From Pseudoalteromonas sp. S16_S37 (GTDB lineage Bacteria; Pseudomonadota; Gammaproteobacteria; Enterobacterales; Alteromonadaceae), in contig NZ_JAAUWV010000024.1 of NCBI RefSeq assembly GCF_014694405.1, positions 1-64,000 on the forward strand: a stretch of 64,000 nucleotides of DNA, read 5' to 3'. The notes beneath the pieces were generated by a model. That model ran no database searches, had not been told where the DNA came from, and saw only the letters and a program-made list of their open reading frames with translations. Positions within the stretch are counted from its first letter, which is position 1. Every line of letters begins with the position of its first letter. Of the stretch, positions 6,513 to 17,109 are shown in pieces. Both the position numbers and the translations under genes were made by a program.

Positions 6513-7229
6513 TTAATGCTTTGCGCTTAAAGCCAACTGTGCTGTATGGTCGAGCAAGCTAGTATCCCCAGCTTTTCCATGTCCAGGCACAACCAATTTA
6601 ATATTAGGATAGCGAGCCTTTAAATTTGCTATGGATTTAGGCCATTGTTTAACATCTGCATCAGTTAGGTTACCCAAGTTTGTGCTACTAAGGTTTTTGG
6701 CAAAGCAGCCTGCAAAAAGAATTTGCTGCTCTGCAAACCAAACAACAACATTATCCTTGCTGTGGCCTGCGCCAGGATGAAAAACCTCAATCCGATCATT
6801 GGCGATCTTATCGCTTGGTGTATCAATAGAGTGACTTGCTAGCGCTCGCTTGTGCTTCCTAAGTAACTGATTGGTTGCTTTGTTTGCGTAAGTAGTGATG
6901 CCAATCTTGTTTAAATACTCAATACCACTACTGGCATCTTCATGAAAATGACTAATAATCGCGCCCTTGAGTGTTAGGTGATGTGTTTTAACCCACTCAA
7001 CGAGTTGTTTAGTGTCTTCCTCCGTCCATGGCGTATCAATAATATACGCGTCACTTTTATCAACAATCACTAAACCATTGGCAGCCACCATCCCCCAAGG
7101 CATTATTTCTTGATAAGAAACATGCTGATAAACATTTTCAGAGAGTTTAAATATGGAAATTTCAGGCGCACTATCTTTGGCTATAGCCAAGGCTGAAAAT
7201 AGTAACGTGAATAGTAGAATTATATGCAT
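6513..7229 (-). CDS. Subclass B1 metallo-beta-lactamase homologue
   Basis: This 238-residue secreted protein has a signal peptide (about 1-17) and a complete B1 zinc site: His94-x-His96-x-Asp98 (HFHED), His156 (GAGHSKDN), Cys175 (FAGCFAK, with the substrate-binding lysine Lys178) and His217 (VVPGHGKAGD). The stretch from GAGHSKDNVVVW through LGNLTDADVKQWPKS follows the IMP/VIM pattern closely. Such periplasmic enzymes hydrolyse beta-lactams, including carbapenems; activity of this one is inferred only. The start has GAGG seven bases upstream. It stands alone, convergent with bacterioferritin and with no integron or IS nearby, so it looks like a resident chromosomal gene. A non-lactam MBL-fold hydrolase role is less likely given the cysteine ligand. 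Confidence 0.88.
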   Translation of the reverse strand: MHIILLFTLLFSALAIAKDSAPEISIFKLSENVYQHVSYQEIMPWGMVAANGLVIVDKSDAYIIDTPWTEEDTKQLVEWVKTHHLTLKGAIISHFHEDASSGIEYLNKIGITTYANKATNQLLRKHKRALASHSIDTPSDKIANDRIEVFHPGAGHSKDNVVVWFAEQQILFAGCFAKNLSSTNLGNLTDADVKQWPKSIANLKARYPNIKLVVPGHGKAGDTSLLDHTAQLALSAKH

Positions 7230-7610
7230 GTTTGGGCCTCATAAATCTCAGTGTAGGATAGAAGAATTTGCCCACACTTTTATTGCTTTAACCTGTAAAG
7301 GCTCGATATTGCTGCATAAAAGCGCAGTAATATCGAACAAATTACCTTCTTTGAGGGTACGTAATGTAAGTGAGCACAACTTTTTAACACTTCAAAACTT
7401 TTTGTCTAACTAAAAATTTTATTCTAATCATAGATATATGAACATCAGATGTATTCATTCATCACAGTTCTAGGCGGTAACGATAAAAACTTTAGTGCAC
7501 GGCAAATGCGACTGAATATCCCCACACATACTTGCAATAGCAAACATAGATTGCAATGCGCAAAAACAGCTGTATTATAAATCGAACGTTCGTTCTATTT
7601 TTGTGGATTT
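7230..7610. other. 381-bp divergent intergenic region
   Basis: This stretch separates the minus-strand beta-lactamase gene from the plus-strand TetR gene. It holds the TetR-type operator at 7583-7595 and otherwise only A+T-rich sequence suited to promoters. I see no convincing small gene. Confidence 0.6.
7583..7595. promoter_or_regulatory. TetR-type operator upstream of its own gene
   Basis: CGAACGTTCG is a perfect palindrome followed by TTC, giving the GAACGTTCGTTC layout typical of operators bound by TetR-family repressors. It lies 16 bp before the tetR start and just after a TATTAT-like -10 sequence, a position that would block transcription of the regulator and the coupled hydrolase. Confidence 0.65.
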
Positions 7611-8210
7611 ATGAGTAAAGGTAAGCAAACAAAACAGCAAGTGTTGGCGGCGGCATTACAAATCGCAACGAGTAAAAGTTTTAATGAGTTAACGATTGGT
7701 CGCCTTGCTACAGCTACGGGCATGTCTAAATCAGGGCTCTTTGCTCACTTTAATTCAAAAGAAAATTTGCAATTGGCTGTGCTGGACTATGCCGAACAAA
7801 TTTTTATTGAAACCGTTGTTATTCCTACCAAAGAAGAGCCATCACCGCTGGCAAAATTATTGAAAATTTGTGAGCTTTGGCAAGGTTGGTATAGAGAGCA
7901 AGCGTATGCTTGTATTTTTATCAGTGCCGCTGTGGAGTTTGATGACCAACCTGGAGCGGTACGAGATCTTGTTAAATCACAACTTTTAGAACTTTTACAT
8001 TACCTCAATGAACTGGTTGTTGAAGCAATAGCAAAGAAAGAGCTGGATGCGCACACTAACGCAAAGCAATTTACCTACGAGTTATATTCACTCTATCTGG
8101 GATCACAACATATGTCTTGGGTAGGTTTTGAAGACAATACACATTCTCGGTTTCATTTGGCTCTGAAACAATTGGTTGAGCGCCACACAGGAGAGAAAAA
8201 TGAGCAGTAA
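7611..8210 (+). CDS. TetR-family transcriptional repressor
   Basis: This 199-residue protein begins with a TetR_N helix-turn-helix (about 8-55, LTIGRLATATGMSKSGLFAHFNSKENLQ) followed by an all-helical ligand and dimer domain with no family name I can give. It probably represses itself and the overlapping alpha/beta hydrolase through the GAACGTTCG palindrome 16 bp upstream. The inducer is unknown; a hydrophobic ester or acyl compound would suit the partner gene, but that is a guess. Confidence 0.92.
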   Translation: MSKGKQTKQQVLAAALQIATSKSFNELTIGRLATATGMSKSGLFAHFNSKENLQLAVLDYAEQIFIETVVIPTKEEPSPLAKLLKICELWQGWYREQAYACIFISAAVEFDDQPGAVRDLVKSQLLELLHYLNELVVEAIAKKELDAHTNAKQFTYELYSLYLGSQHMSWVGFEDNTHSRFHLALKQLVERHTGEKNEQ

Positions 8211-9051
8211 AATATACTTTTCAAAAAAATCAGTACGCAAACCTTTAAGCTACTATACAGTTAAACTAATCACAGGTTCGATTGCATGTGTTGCCCCAAG
8301 ATTAGGCAATAAACTGGTACAAAAGTTATTGCTCACACCGGTTCGTCATCAATCCAAAGTTGAAAAACCTGCCGCTATGCAAGAACATAAGCTAGATTTA
8401 TTAGACGCTCACATACATGTTTATGAGCTTGGCAGTGGGCCTGTTGTGTTGTTTACACATGGCTGGTCAGGTAGCGCAAGCCAATTTTACCCATTAATGG
8501 AAAAGGTCGCTTCGTTAGGATTTAAAGCGGTTGCCTTTGACCATTATGCGCATGGCAACAGTGCCGGAAAGCAGGCAAATCTTCCGCTTTTTGTTAAGGG
8601 CGTTGCAGCCGTACAAAAACATATTGGCGCACCTGTTGCTGCGGCTATCAGTCATTCTATGGGCTGTATAGCGGCACTTAATAAAGTCACTACAAAGGCA
8701 CATATATTAATTGCTCCGCCTTTTGATTTTTATACTAATTTTGAGAAGCGAATTCTTTCAACCGGCATCTCCAAAAACCTCTTTGAAGATTTAATTCAGT
8801 CTGTAGAAAACGAGCATGGCATGCCCTTTAAAAGCCTATTACCAGAGCTACACCTCTCCAAGCATAAAAACATATTTATGGTGCATGATTTGGAAGATAA
8901 ATTTGCGTTTCATCACCTTAGCGAAAAAGTAGCAAGGCAATTTCCACACTTGAAGTTAGTGAGTACTCAAGGGCTTGGGCACAGCCGAGTAATTAATGAT
9001 GAGCTCACTTGGCAATCTATTAAAACACAGTTAACGGTGTTGGTAGCTTAA
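8200..9051 (+). CDS. Alpha/beta hydrolase
   Basis: This 283-residue protein has the alpha/beta-hydrolase pattern: oxyanion-hole HGWSG near residue 85, nucleophile elbow SHSMG (first glycine replaced by serine), acid in HDLEDKFAFHH and a late histidine in GLGHSR. The substrate is unknown; an esterase or lipase-like role is the usual one. The start at 8200 has GGAGAG just upstream and overlaps the tetR stop by 11 bp, indicating coupled translation. A basic N-terminal stretch precedes the domain, but no clear signal peptide is seen. Confidence 0.88.
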   Translation: MSSKIYFSKKSVRKPLSYYTVKLITGSIACVAPRLGNKLVQKLLLTPVRHQSKVEKPAAMQEHKLDLLDAHIHVYELGSGPVVLFTHGWSGSASQFYPLMEKVASLGFKAVAFDHYAHGNSAGKQANLPLFVKGVAAVQKHIGAPVAAAISHSMGCIAALNKVTTKAHILIAPPFDFYTNFEKRILSTGISKNLFEDLIQSVENEHGMPFKSLLPELHLSKHKNIFMVHDLEDKFAFHHLSEKVARQFPHLKLVSTQGLGHSRVINDELTWQSIKTQLTVLVA

Positions 9052-9198
9052 TTGTCGATATGCCTTGATATGGGTGCCGATTTGGCACCATCGTATGATT
9101 TATTGGGCAATAAAATCTATATTTAAAACCATGTATCAACTACAAATTATAAGAAAATGCGCTATTTTTAAAGTTATCGCTAACTGAACATTGCGCAT

Positions 9199-10431
9199 AT
9201 GAGACTTAAACTCTGGCTTCTACTGTTATTTTTTATGTGTACGTACGCTAGTGCAGACGACAGCACACGGGTTTTAAAAATATATCACGACTCTGATTAC
9301 TCAAATCACAAGGCATCTGCAGATGCGATGAAAATGGGCTTCATGGCAGCCTTGGGGGAAATAAATAATGAAGTTCAAGGGTATAAATTAGTTTTAGTTG
9401 AAAAAGATCACCGAGGTAATAGCAATCGTAGTTTTTTAACGATGAGGCAGTTTTTGGCAGACCCAGATGCGATTGCCATACTCGGCGGACTGCATTCTCC
9501 GCCATATATAAAGTATCGCAATTTTATCAATGAAAATGGCATTTTACTGCTCGTTCCATGGGCCGCAGGTGGACCAATAACTCGCTATCCCGATGGCGAA
9601 AATTGGGTTTATCGCTTATCGATTGATGATACCAAAGCTGGGTTTAAGTTAGTTGAACATGCGCGCCAAGCTTTGCAATGTAAGTCTATGCATGTGCTTT
9701 TAGAAAACACCGCTTGGGGTAAGTCAAATCACAAAACAATATCAGCAACAATTGGTGATGATAGTCAAATAGAAGTGACTTGGTTTAATTGGAATACTCA
9801 GCAAAGTAGTGCACGGATTATTATCCGAGATATCATCAATAGTGGCGCCGACTGTATCATATTTGTTGGTAATGCAGTGGAAGGAAGCCACTTTGTTAAT
9901 GCAATGGCAAGCTTTCCTGAGTCTTCTCGACTACCTATTGTGAGCCATTGGGGAATAACCGGTGGTAATTTCCTCGCATCAACGAAAGATGCGCTACAAC
10001 AAGGAGTGAAGCTACACTTTATTCAAAGTTGCTTTTCATTAAGAGATTATAAGCAACTCCCTCAGGCTCGAAAAGCTGTTGAGTCTGCCAAAGCGGTTTT
10101 TCCAAAGTTATCTGAGAAGATAGAAGTTTTGCCTGCACCAACGGGGTTTATACACAGTTATGACCTTGGTAGGCTTTTTGTAGCAGCAATTTCAAAAATC
10201 GCTATATCAGGCGACATTAAACAAAATCGCTCAGCTTTACGTCACACTTTGGAAAATATTAAAACCCCCATATCAGGACTGATAAAAACTTATCGTTCGC
10301 CATTTTCTCCTTGGTCTGAAAAGCATGATGATGCCCATGAGGCCTTAGGATTAGAAGATTTTTGTATGGCGCAATATGCTGATGATGGAGGGGTTACTTT
10401 GCTATCAGAATTAAAAGCAGGAGCACAATGA
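9199..10431 (+). CDS. Periplasmic ligand-binding protein (Leu/Ile/Val-binding type) coupled to a kinase
   Basis: This 410-residue protein has a signal peptide (about 1-19, cleavage near ASA-DD) and the two-lobed type 1 periplasmic binding fold used by branched-chain amino acid, amide and urea receptors ([30 protein letters not shown]). No transporter genes are nearby. Instead, the stop codon overlaps the start of the hybrid kinase as ATGA, so it most likely presents its ligand to the kinase's periplasmic domain. The ligand cannot be read from sequence. Confidence 0.85.
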   Translation: MRLKLWLLLLFFMCTYASADDSTRVLKIYHDSDYSNHKASADAMKMGFMAALGEINNEVQGYKLVLVEKDHRGNSNRSFLTMRQFLADPDAIAILGGLHSPPYIKYRNFINENGILLLVPWAAGGPITRYPDGENWVYRLSIDDTKAGFKLVEHARQALQCKSMHVLLENTAWGKSNHKTISATIGDDSQIEVTWFNWNTQQSSARIIIRDIINSGADCIIFVGNAVEGSHFVNAMASFPESSRLPIVSHWGITGGNFLASTKDALQQGVKLHFIQSCFSLRDYKQLPQARKAVESAKAVFPKLSEKIEVLPAPTGFIHSYDLGRLFVAAISKIAISGDIKQNRSALRHTLENIKTPISGLIKTYRSPFSPWSEKHDDAHEALGLEDFCMAQYADDGGVTLLSELKAGAQ

Positions 10432-13400
10432 CAAGTCAGTTATTAGGAAAGTGGCAGAGGCTTAGGTCAAATAAGCTGTTTTATGCATTTATTATTCTGA
10501 GCTTACTGCTCTCTATACTCGTTAGCATCTTTTTAGTGGGTCAGCAGGCGAGTCGTTCCGTGACCGAATTACAAATAAATACTAGCCAGGTTGAAGCAAA
10601 GCTTACAAAAAACTATCTGCAGCAATTTATTGAAACGCGGGAGCAATTGCTGTTTGATTTGGCTAATCAACCCTTGGTTGTTCAAGGTGTTATGGGTAGT
10701 GGTACGTCAAGAGCATCCTTATCAGACTTTCTTGATGGGCAAAGACTTTTAGGTCGAAAAGCGCCGATTAGAATCGTTAACGTACTCAGTGATACCGTGT
10801 ATACCGGTAACTTTAATGATGATTTTGTAGATAACCAAACGCCATGGCTACAAAAGGTATTAAGCGCAGAATATAGTAAAGCGATTGTGCTGGTAAAAAA
10901 TACGGATCCACAGCTGCTTAAAATTGCGGTGCCTATTCGTTATAACGGCTTTACGGAAGGTGTGTTGATTGCAGGGTTTGAGATTGACTTAAATGAGGTG
11001 TTACTTTCAACGAAACAAGACTACTCCACGGCGGTTTCACTAAATGGGGAGTGGGTTGAGTTTAGTAATCAAGACTCACAAAGTAGTTATATCAGTATTG
11101 ATAAAGAAGTTATTGGTGATACAGGAATAAGCTACGAATACTTTGTTAAAACAAGTTGGCTTGATAACGAAGTCATGATGTTTCAAAAGAGTATTGGCTG
11201 GTCAATTATACTGAGCTTGAGCTTATCGTTTGGGCTGCTATTTATGTTTGGTCGGCATTTGCTACTAAACCCTTTTAGGCGCCTTGAGAAATCAGAACAT
11301 CAAGCAAAAGCGAGTGAAGCAAGGTATAAATTGGCTGTAACAGGCAGTCATGACGGTTTATGGGACTGGGATGTAGAGCATCATGAGATTTATTTTGCAC
11401 CGCGTTTTAGGGAGCTTTTAGGATTTGACAAAGACGATGTAGATAGCTTTGCAAATAAGTTGTCTGCACTTGAAGAGCGAATTCATGAGCAAGACTTCCC
11501 CCGTTTGAAAGAAGAATTAAAAAACCATTTTAAGTACAGCAAACCGTTTGATATAGAGCTGCGTTTGCAAACATTTTCTGGAGAGTATCGATTTTTTCGT
11601 GTCAAAGGCGTTGCGCTAAAAGATAGCACGGGTAGGGCATCGCGCATGGCAGGTTCGTTAACTGACATCACCGAGCAACGCTTGTTTCAAGGGGCATTAC
11701 AAGAAGCTAAAGCGCACAATGATATGCTTGCCGAGGCGATAGAGTCGTGTACGGTGGGTATTTCAATTGCGGATGCAACCCAGCCAGACTTTCCTCTGGT
11801 GTTTGTTAACCGAGCATTTTGCGATATGACGGGGTACGACAAGCGAGTGTTAGGTACAAATTGTCGATTTTTACAAGGTGAAGACACAGCTGTAGAAGCT
11901 GTAACACAAATGAGGCAGACAGTAAAAAATCGCCATAAGCTGCAAGTCAAATTACTGAATTACAAAAAAAATGGCGACAAATTTTGGAATAGCCTTCAGT
12001 TGTCCCCCGTATTTGATAAAGCTGGTAAACTAAAAGCTTACGTCGGGATCCAGCAAGACATTACCGACAGAGTTGAATTTGAGAAAACACTTGAAGAGGC
12101 CAAATCTGCGGCAGAGCAAGCAAGTCAGGCAAAAAGTGAGTTTTTGGCATCAATGAGCCATGAAATTCGCACTCCAATGAATGGCGTCCTTGGCATGCTC
12201 AATTTGTTACTGAATGGTGAGTTAAATAAAGAGCAACATCACCGTGCGCGCGTTGCATTAAATAGTGCTACGTCATTACTTTGTTTGATCAATGATATTT
12301 TAGACTTTTCTAAAGTCGACGCAGGTAAGCTAGAGCTAGAAGAATTAGAATACGATCTCAGAGGTATGCTTGGGGAGTTTGCAGAATCTGCCGCTATGCA
12401 AGCTCAGCAAAAGGATCTTGAGCTCATATTGGATATGACTGGTGTTGATGAGTCGGTAGTCAGAGGCGACCCCGGACGGTTAAGACAAATTCTTACCAAT
12501 TTAGTGGGTAACGCAATTAAGTTTACGGAGCATGGTGAGGTTGTTGTTACTGCGAGTTTGCAAAAAATCGATGACGAACAATTACGGTTTTGCTGCGAAG
12601 TTAAAGATACAGGGATTGGTATAACTAAAGCGCAGCAACAAAAGCTGTTTCAATCATTCTCTCAAGTGGATGCATCAACAACTAGAAAGTATGGTGGCAC
12701 TGGATTAGGCCTCGCCATAGTTAAAAAACTATGCGAACTAATGGACGGGCGAGTGTGGGTAACGAGTGAGCCTGGCAAAGGCAGCTGTTTTTGTTTTGAA
12801 GTACTAATGAAAGCAAGTGCCGTATCGGAGCATGTTATACCAGACATTAATATGTCAGAGCTGCATATTTTAGTGGTTGATGACAACGACACCAATCGAG
12901 AGGTTTTAACCACACAGCTTCAGCACTGGGGCGCACATACCTACGAAGCAGCGTCGGGCCCACAAGCCTTACGAAGATGCGAAGCGTATGTTAGTAAAAC
13001 AGGGTATTGTTTTGATATTGCATTTTTGGATATGCAAATGCCCTATATGGATGGTGCGCAATTAGCCGAAAAACTCAAAGACAACCCCAGCTTTAATAAA
13101 ATGAAATTGGTCATGATGACGTCAATGAGTACTCGAGGTGATGAACAGTATTTTGCCAAGCTCGGTTTTGCTGCGTATTTTCCAAAACCGGCCACAACGT
13201 CAGATTTATTTGCCGCGCTGTCCATCGTTGCTGATAATGGTCAAGCTTTGGCACAAGCGCGACCTCTAGTGACATCTGGTTATATTAAAGCGCTGCAAAA
13301 AAATGCAGTCATTGACCCTAAACAAATTGAATGGGATGAGTCAATTCGCATCTTGCTGGCAGAAGATAATCAAGTGAACCAAATAGTGGCAACCAGTATG

Positions 13401-13754
13401 TTGCAAAAGCTTGGGCTCAAGATGGTTGACGTTGCAGCAGATGGACAAGAAGTATTGAGCCTACTTAAACAGCGCCAAGACGCAGATAAATACACCTTAT
13501 TGATAATGGATTGTCAGATGCCAGAGTTAGATGGCTATCAAGCAACGCGGGCGATTAGAAATGCAGAAGCAGGGCAGTGCTATGCAAACGTCAACATTAT
13601 TGCAATGACCGCCAATGCGATGGTTGGAGATAAAAACAAATGTTTGGAAGCGGGTATGGACGATTACATTGCCAAACCCATTGCTCAGGACATATTACTT
13701 GAAAAGCTTATGCAGTGGTTACCCCATACACTTAAGGCATCTGGCACAAAATAG
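10428..13754 (+). CDS. Hybrid histidine kinase with LOV photosensor and two receiver domains
   Basis: This 1108-residue membrane kinase contains, in order: TM1 (about 17-37), a periplasmic sensor region, TM2 (about 256-276), a PAS domain (about 295-415), a LOV-type PAS domain (about 430-545), HisKA with phospho-acceptor His578 ([12 protein letters not shown]), an ATPase domain (N box near 695, GTGLGLAI near 758), and two receiver domains with Asp868 and Asp1028. The LOV domain has the photoactive Cys479 in GTNCRFLQG, both flavin-contact asparagines ([13 protein letters not shown]) and the late glutamine (VGIQQDIT), so blue-light sensing by FMN is expected. A GGAG site and an ATGA overlap couple it to the binding protein. 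There is no Hpt domain or output regulator here; an external phosphotransfer partner must exist. Confidence 0.93.
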   Translation: MTSQLLGKWQRLRSNKLFYAFIILSLLLSILVSIFLVGQQASRSVTELQINTSQVEAKLTKNYLQQFIETREQLLFDLANQPLVVQGVMGSGTSRASLSDFLDGQRLLGRKAPIRIVNVLSDTVYTGNFNDDFVDNQTPWLQKVLSAEYSKAIVLVKNTDPQLLKIAVPIRYNGFTEGVLIAGFEIDLNEVLLSTKQDYSTAVSLNGEWVEFSNQDSQSSYISIDKEVIGDTGISYEYFVKTSWLDNEVMMFQKSIGWSIILSLSLSFGLLFMFGRHLLLNPFRRLEKSEHQAKASEARYKLAVTGSHDGLWDWDVEHHEIYFAPRFRELLGFDKDDVDSFANKLSALEERIHEQDFPRLKEELKNHFKYSKPFDIELRLQTFSGEYRFFRVKGVALKDSTGRASRMAGSLTDITEQRLFQGALQEAKAHNDMLAEAIESCTVGISIADATQPDFPLVFVNRAFCDMTGYDKRVLGTNCRFLQGEDTAVEAVTQMRQTVKNRHKLQVKLLNYKKNGDKFWNSLQLSPVFDKAGKLKAYVGIQQDITDRVEFEKTLEEAKSAAEQASQAKSEFLASMSHEIRTPMNGVLGMLNLLLNGELNKEQHHRARVALNSATSLLCLINDILDFSKVDAGKLELEELEYDLRGMLGEFAESAAMQAQQKDLELILDMTGVDESVVRGDPGRLRQILTNLVGNAIKFTEHGEVVVTASLQKIDDEQLRFCCEVKDTGIGITKAQQQKLFQSFSQVDASTTRKYGGTGLGLAIVKKLCELMDGRVWVTSEPGKGSCFCFEVLMKASAVSEHVIPDINMSELHILVVDDNDTNREVLTTQLQHWGAHTYEAASGPQALRRCEAYVSKTGYCFDIAFLDMQMPYMDGAQLAEKLKDNPSFNKMKLVMMTSMSTRGDEQYFAKLGFAAYFPKPATTSDLFAALSIVADNGQALAQARPLVTSGYIKALQKNAVIDPKQIEWDESIRILLAEDNQVNQIVATSMLQKLGLKMVDVAADGQEVLSLLKQRQDADKYTLLIMDCQMPELDGYQATRAIRNAEAGQCYANVNIIAMTANAMVGDKNKCLEAGMDDYIAKPIAQDILLEKLMQWLPHTLKASGTK

Positions 13755-13790
13755 TGAAGCATGTAATACTGTATAAAAAAACAGTTTGGT

Positions 13791-15956
13791 GTGCTTGTGC
13801 AAAAACAGCTTCCGCAAAAATACTATCTTGATCATTTTAATGAGTTTGTTGCTTTTACCAGCAAGCATAATCTGCATTTGCTAGATGACGAACATAAAGT
13901 GTTATTGGCACAAATAGCTAGGCTAGCAGAAGACGAACAGTGTTTAATTGTCAGGTTGTTAAATCGTAAATCGAGCTTTATCGCTTATTCGTCTATTAAA
14001 TACGAAGAAATCAATGATATTGAGCAGTCGCTAGCTGGCTTGTTTAAGCAAAGTATGGTGGCAAGTGTTGATGCCGCACAATTTACACCGTGGCTTGAGA
14101 TCATTACCAAACCTGAACTGATATCGCTGTGTGAATTAAGCGAAGTCGATAACAAACCCCCTCGCAGTGCAAAAAAGTCCCTATGGCTGGATTTTGCGCG
14201 TGTGCACTTATCATATGCTGATGTGGCGCATCACGATGTATTAAATAGTTATCTATATGTAAGTATTGCTGCGCAGTTTGAGTACTTTTTATTTTTATTT
14301 TTTAATCGATTAGAGTCCAACTTAAGCCACTTCTCGATGCGAGACTTAGGGGTTATGAAAACCCATGGTCAAGTGAATGGCACAAGCTATTTTGATAACA
14401 AGCAGCATGCCCTGCACGCCTATCATTACGCTAAGCAAGGCCAACAATTAAAAAGCATTAATGCTTCACAAAGCATTGCAATGGCTGAGACGCTTTTATC
14501 TCAAAGTCTGGATATTGAGCTTGGTGAGCACGCCTTGTTGAGAAAAGAAAAGGTGTTGTACAAACTCGCATGTATGTTGGAAAAATCACACCCAGAGTTA
14601 GCCTTATCATTGCTTGAGCGCTGCCAAAGCGCAAAAGGGCAAGAAAAGCTGGTTCGTTTATTATATTCACTGGGTGAAATTGAGCGCTGCAAATTATTGC
14701 TTGAAACTATTCTTGCCACTCCAAATGATGAACAGTTGTTGCTGTTTGCAAAGGACTTTTTACTACGCAAATATGGACAAAAGCGCACCTCTATCTTAAC
14801 TGATTTACTGTACGAAAATGATCAGCTCATTGCCACAGATGAGGCCTATAAAGGTAACACCGAGCAGGGGGTTATTGCCTATTACGCTAACGGTGGCCAG
14901 CAAGCATGGCATACCGAAAACCAGTTATGGTTGGCATTGTTTTCACTGGTTTTTTGGCAAGAAATATACGAGAACGAACTAAGCATGCCTAGCAATGAGT
15001 TTGAACGCTATCCTCAATTGCTGAAATTAAATCGCTTCTATGAGGTACTTGGCCCCGAAATCGAACAAAAGCTGGCGTATATTAGTCAGTTATCAGACTT
15101 ATCAAAGTGGCTGCTAAAACAAGCTGCTTTCTCTTTTGGCAAGCCTGGCTTGTTATTTATATGGTGCGATGCGCTCTTAGAACAATTACAGGTACTTGTT
15201 AAACACTCAAGTATGACTGCGATCACTAAGTTATTGCGCTCAATGAGCAAAGATTTTCATAATCTAAAAGATGGTTATCCAGATCTAATGGTGCTTGAGC
15301 GGAACACCTTAAGATTTGAAGAAATAAAAGCCCCAGGTGATGCTTTGCGCCGTAATCAGTTGGTATCTATTAACCGTCTTACAGACTGTGGCTTTGCTGT
15401 GAGGGTACAAAGAACCATCTGGCAATTTGACCCAAACCAAACATATGTGGTGGTTGATTTGGAAACAACGGGTGGCAAAAAAGAGACTGATAGAATAACG
15501 GAAGTTGGCCTTGTAAAAGTGCAGCAAGGTAAAATTGTGTCAAAGTGGCAAAGCCTCGTGAATCCACAGCGACACATTCCAAAATACATCACGCAACTGA
15601 CCGGTATAGACAATGCAATGGTTGCAACGGCCCCGAGGTTTAGTGAGATTGCACAAACCGTCAGCGAGTTTTGTGAAAACGCTATATTTGTGGCGCACAA
15701 TGTTAACTTTGATATGGGATTCTTAAAGCAGGAATTTCAACGTTTAAATATCGCATTTAGTAAACCCAAGTTGTGTACTGTTCAGCTTGCTCGTAAATAT
15801 CTGCCGGGCTACTCATCTTATTCGCTGGGGAATCTGTGTATAGCTTTGAATATAGAGTTACATCAACATCACAGAGCATTGGATGATGCTTTAGCTGCTG
15901 CGAAAATACTACTTTTGATAAATGATGCAAGAGCGTGCGAACAGGTCGTTAATTAG
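13791..15956 (+). CDS. FAN1-like VRR-NUC nuclease fused to a DEDD 3'-5' exonuclease
   Basis: The first roughly 540 residues follow bacterial FAN1: a YYLDHFNEFV start, an RLLNRKSSF segment near residue 60, a helical middle, and a VRR-NUC nuclease domain with PD498 and Glu511-x-Lys513 (YPDLMVLE, EEIKAPGD). FAN1 enzymes cut branched and crosslinked DNA with 5' flap polarity. Residues about 550-715 form a separate DnaQ/RNase T exonuclease with Asp556 and Glu558 (VVVDLETTGG), AHNVNFDMGF and HRALDDA. The two active sites on one chain suggest coupled endo- and exonuclease processing. The start is GTG at 13791 or 13797, with a weak ribosome site. It follows the kinase by 36 bp but need not share its role. 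Confidence 0.85.
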   Translation: MLVQKQLPQKYYLDHFNEFVAFTSKHNLHLLDDEHKVLLAQIARLAEDEQCLIVRLLNRKSSFIAYSSIKYEEINDIEQSLAGLFKQSMVASVDAAQFTPWLEIITKPELISLCELSEVDNKPPRSAKKSLWLDFARVHLSYADVAHHDVLNSYLYVSIAAQFEYFLFLFFNRLESNLSHFSMRDLGVMKTHGQVNGTSYFDNKQHALHAYHYAKQGQQLKSINASQSIAMAETLLSQSLDIELGEHALLRKEKVLYKLACMLEKSHPELALSLLERCQSAKGQEKLVRLLYSLGEIERCKLLLETILATPNDEQLLLFAKDFLLRKYGQKRTSILTDLLYENDQLIATDEAYKGNTEQGVIAYYANGGQQAWHTENQLWLALFSLVFWQEIYENELSMPSNEFERYPQLLKLNRFYEVLGPEIEQKLAYISQLSDLSKWLLKQAAFSFGKPGLLFIWCDALLEQLQVLVKHSSMTAITKLLRSMSKDFHNLKDGYPDLMVLERNTLRFEEIKAPGDALRRNQLVSINRLTDCGFAVRVQRTIWQFDPNQTYVVVDLETTGGKKETDRITEVGLVKVQQGKIVSKWQSLVNPQRHIPKYITQLTGIDNAMVATAPRFSEIAQTVSEFCENAIFVAHNVNFDMGFLKQEFQRLNIAFSKPKLCTVQLARKYLPGYSSYSLGNLCIALNIELHQHHRALDDALAAAKILLLINDARACEQVVN

Positions 15957-16040
15957 GCTAGGCTAACAATCCGTGTTTTGTATATTTAATCTTTTGCAAC
16001 TAAAGTTAAGAGTATTGATAAGCGATGTGATGAGGTTGTA

Positions 16041-17048
16041 TTGCGCTTACTATTATTCATGGCGGCGATGTTGGCCAGCTTTACAGTAGTTGCTCGCGTT
16101 GTGAACCCTGTTGGTATAATGAATGAGGCGGAAGATTACCTAACAGTAAATCCTGCCCACTCAATCGTATTGCTTGAACAAATAGAAGCACCCGATGAAC
16201 TCCCTGATAACTTATTTCTTCGGTGGCATTTGATTATGATGCGAGCTTCAGTGCCTACAAATCAACTGACCAGATTGATGGACTCTCTGGAAAAAGCTTT
16301 TACTAAACAAAGCACGCCTTACTTTAAAAATAATATTACTTCAATAACCAGTGCGCTTGGTATTTGGTTACGCAGGGAGCGATATTATCAAGATGCGCAA
16401 ACGAGCTTAGATTGCTCGTTTAAATACGCACAAAATGATCGACAGCGCTTGACTTTAACCAATAGCATGGCGTTAGTAGCGCGCGAGCAAGGCGCTTACA
16501 AAAAAGCGCGTAACCTGTATGCGCGCTCTAAGTTGCTCGCTGAGCAGATGCAACAAACTCCGGTGCTTGCGATGATAGAAAATAACCTTGGCATCATAGC
16601 GTTAGATCAAGGCAATATTAACGAAGCCGAGCAACTGTTTCGTAAAGCATTAAGCGATTACCAAGAAATTGATAAACGCTCAGGAAAAATTTCGGCGGGT
16701 ATTAATTTATTGTTTGTATTCGTAATTAAAGAGCAAGTGGTAAATTATCAGCGCTTGATTGAGTCGACTTCTAAATTAACCGCTATCTTCCCAAATCAAT
16801 CCAAACAGGCCTTGTTGTTATGGCTAAACGCGCGCTTTGAGCAACTGCAGGGCAATGAACCTGATGATAAACTTAAGCTAGCGCTTAAAGTTGCTTATGA
16901 AGAGTTACAAAGCGACAAAGTTAAAGCGCAGGTGCATAAGTACTTAGCACCTAAGCTTAATGTCGATGTGAGCTTGCCATTACAGAGCGCAAAGCAAAAC
17001 TTTGCAGCAAGCTGGTTTAGCGCGGTAGAAGCATGTAATTGGGACTAG
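16041..17048 (+). CDS. Exported TPR-repeat protein
   Basis: This 335-residue protein has a short N-terminal hydrophobic signal (about 1-18) and helical repeats of TPR type (for example ENNLGIIALDQGNINEAEQLFRKALSDYQEI near 180-215). Such proteins scaffold protein contacts; a specific role is not recognised. TTG is the start because TGAGG lies six bases upstream and no in-frame ATG or GTG competes. It sits between the nuclease and a DUF1294 gene on the same strand, with no obvious shared function. It resembles the sensor half of TPR-linked signalling proteins but carries no output domain. Confidence 0.75.
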   Translation: MRLLLFMAAMLASFTVVARVVNPVGIMNEAEDYLTVNPAHSIVLLEQIEAPDELPDNLFLRWHLIMMRASVPTNQLTRLMDSLEKAFTKQSTPYFKNNITSITSALGIWLRRERYYQDAQTSLDCSFKYAQNDRQRLTLTNSMALVAREQGAYKKARNLYARSKLLAEQMQQTPVLAMIENNLGIIALDQGNINEAEQLFRKALSDYQEIDKRSGKISAGINLLFVFVIKEQVVNYQRLIESTSKLTAIFPNQSKQALLLWLNARFEQLQGNEPDDKLKLALKVAYEELQSDKVKAQVHKYLAPKLNVDVSLPLQSAKQNFAASWFSAVEACNWD

Positions 17049-17109
17049 CGCTAAAACATTCGCACAAACTGCGCTAAAATAGCGCCAAATTATCCTTGGT
17101 TAATCCCTC

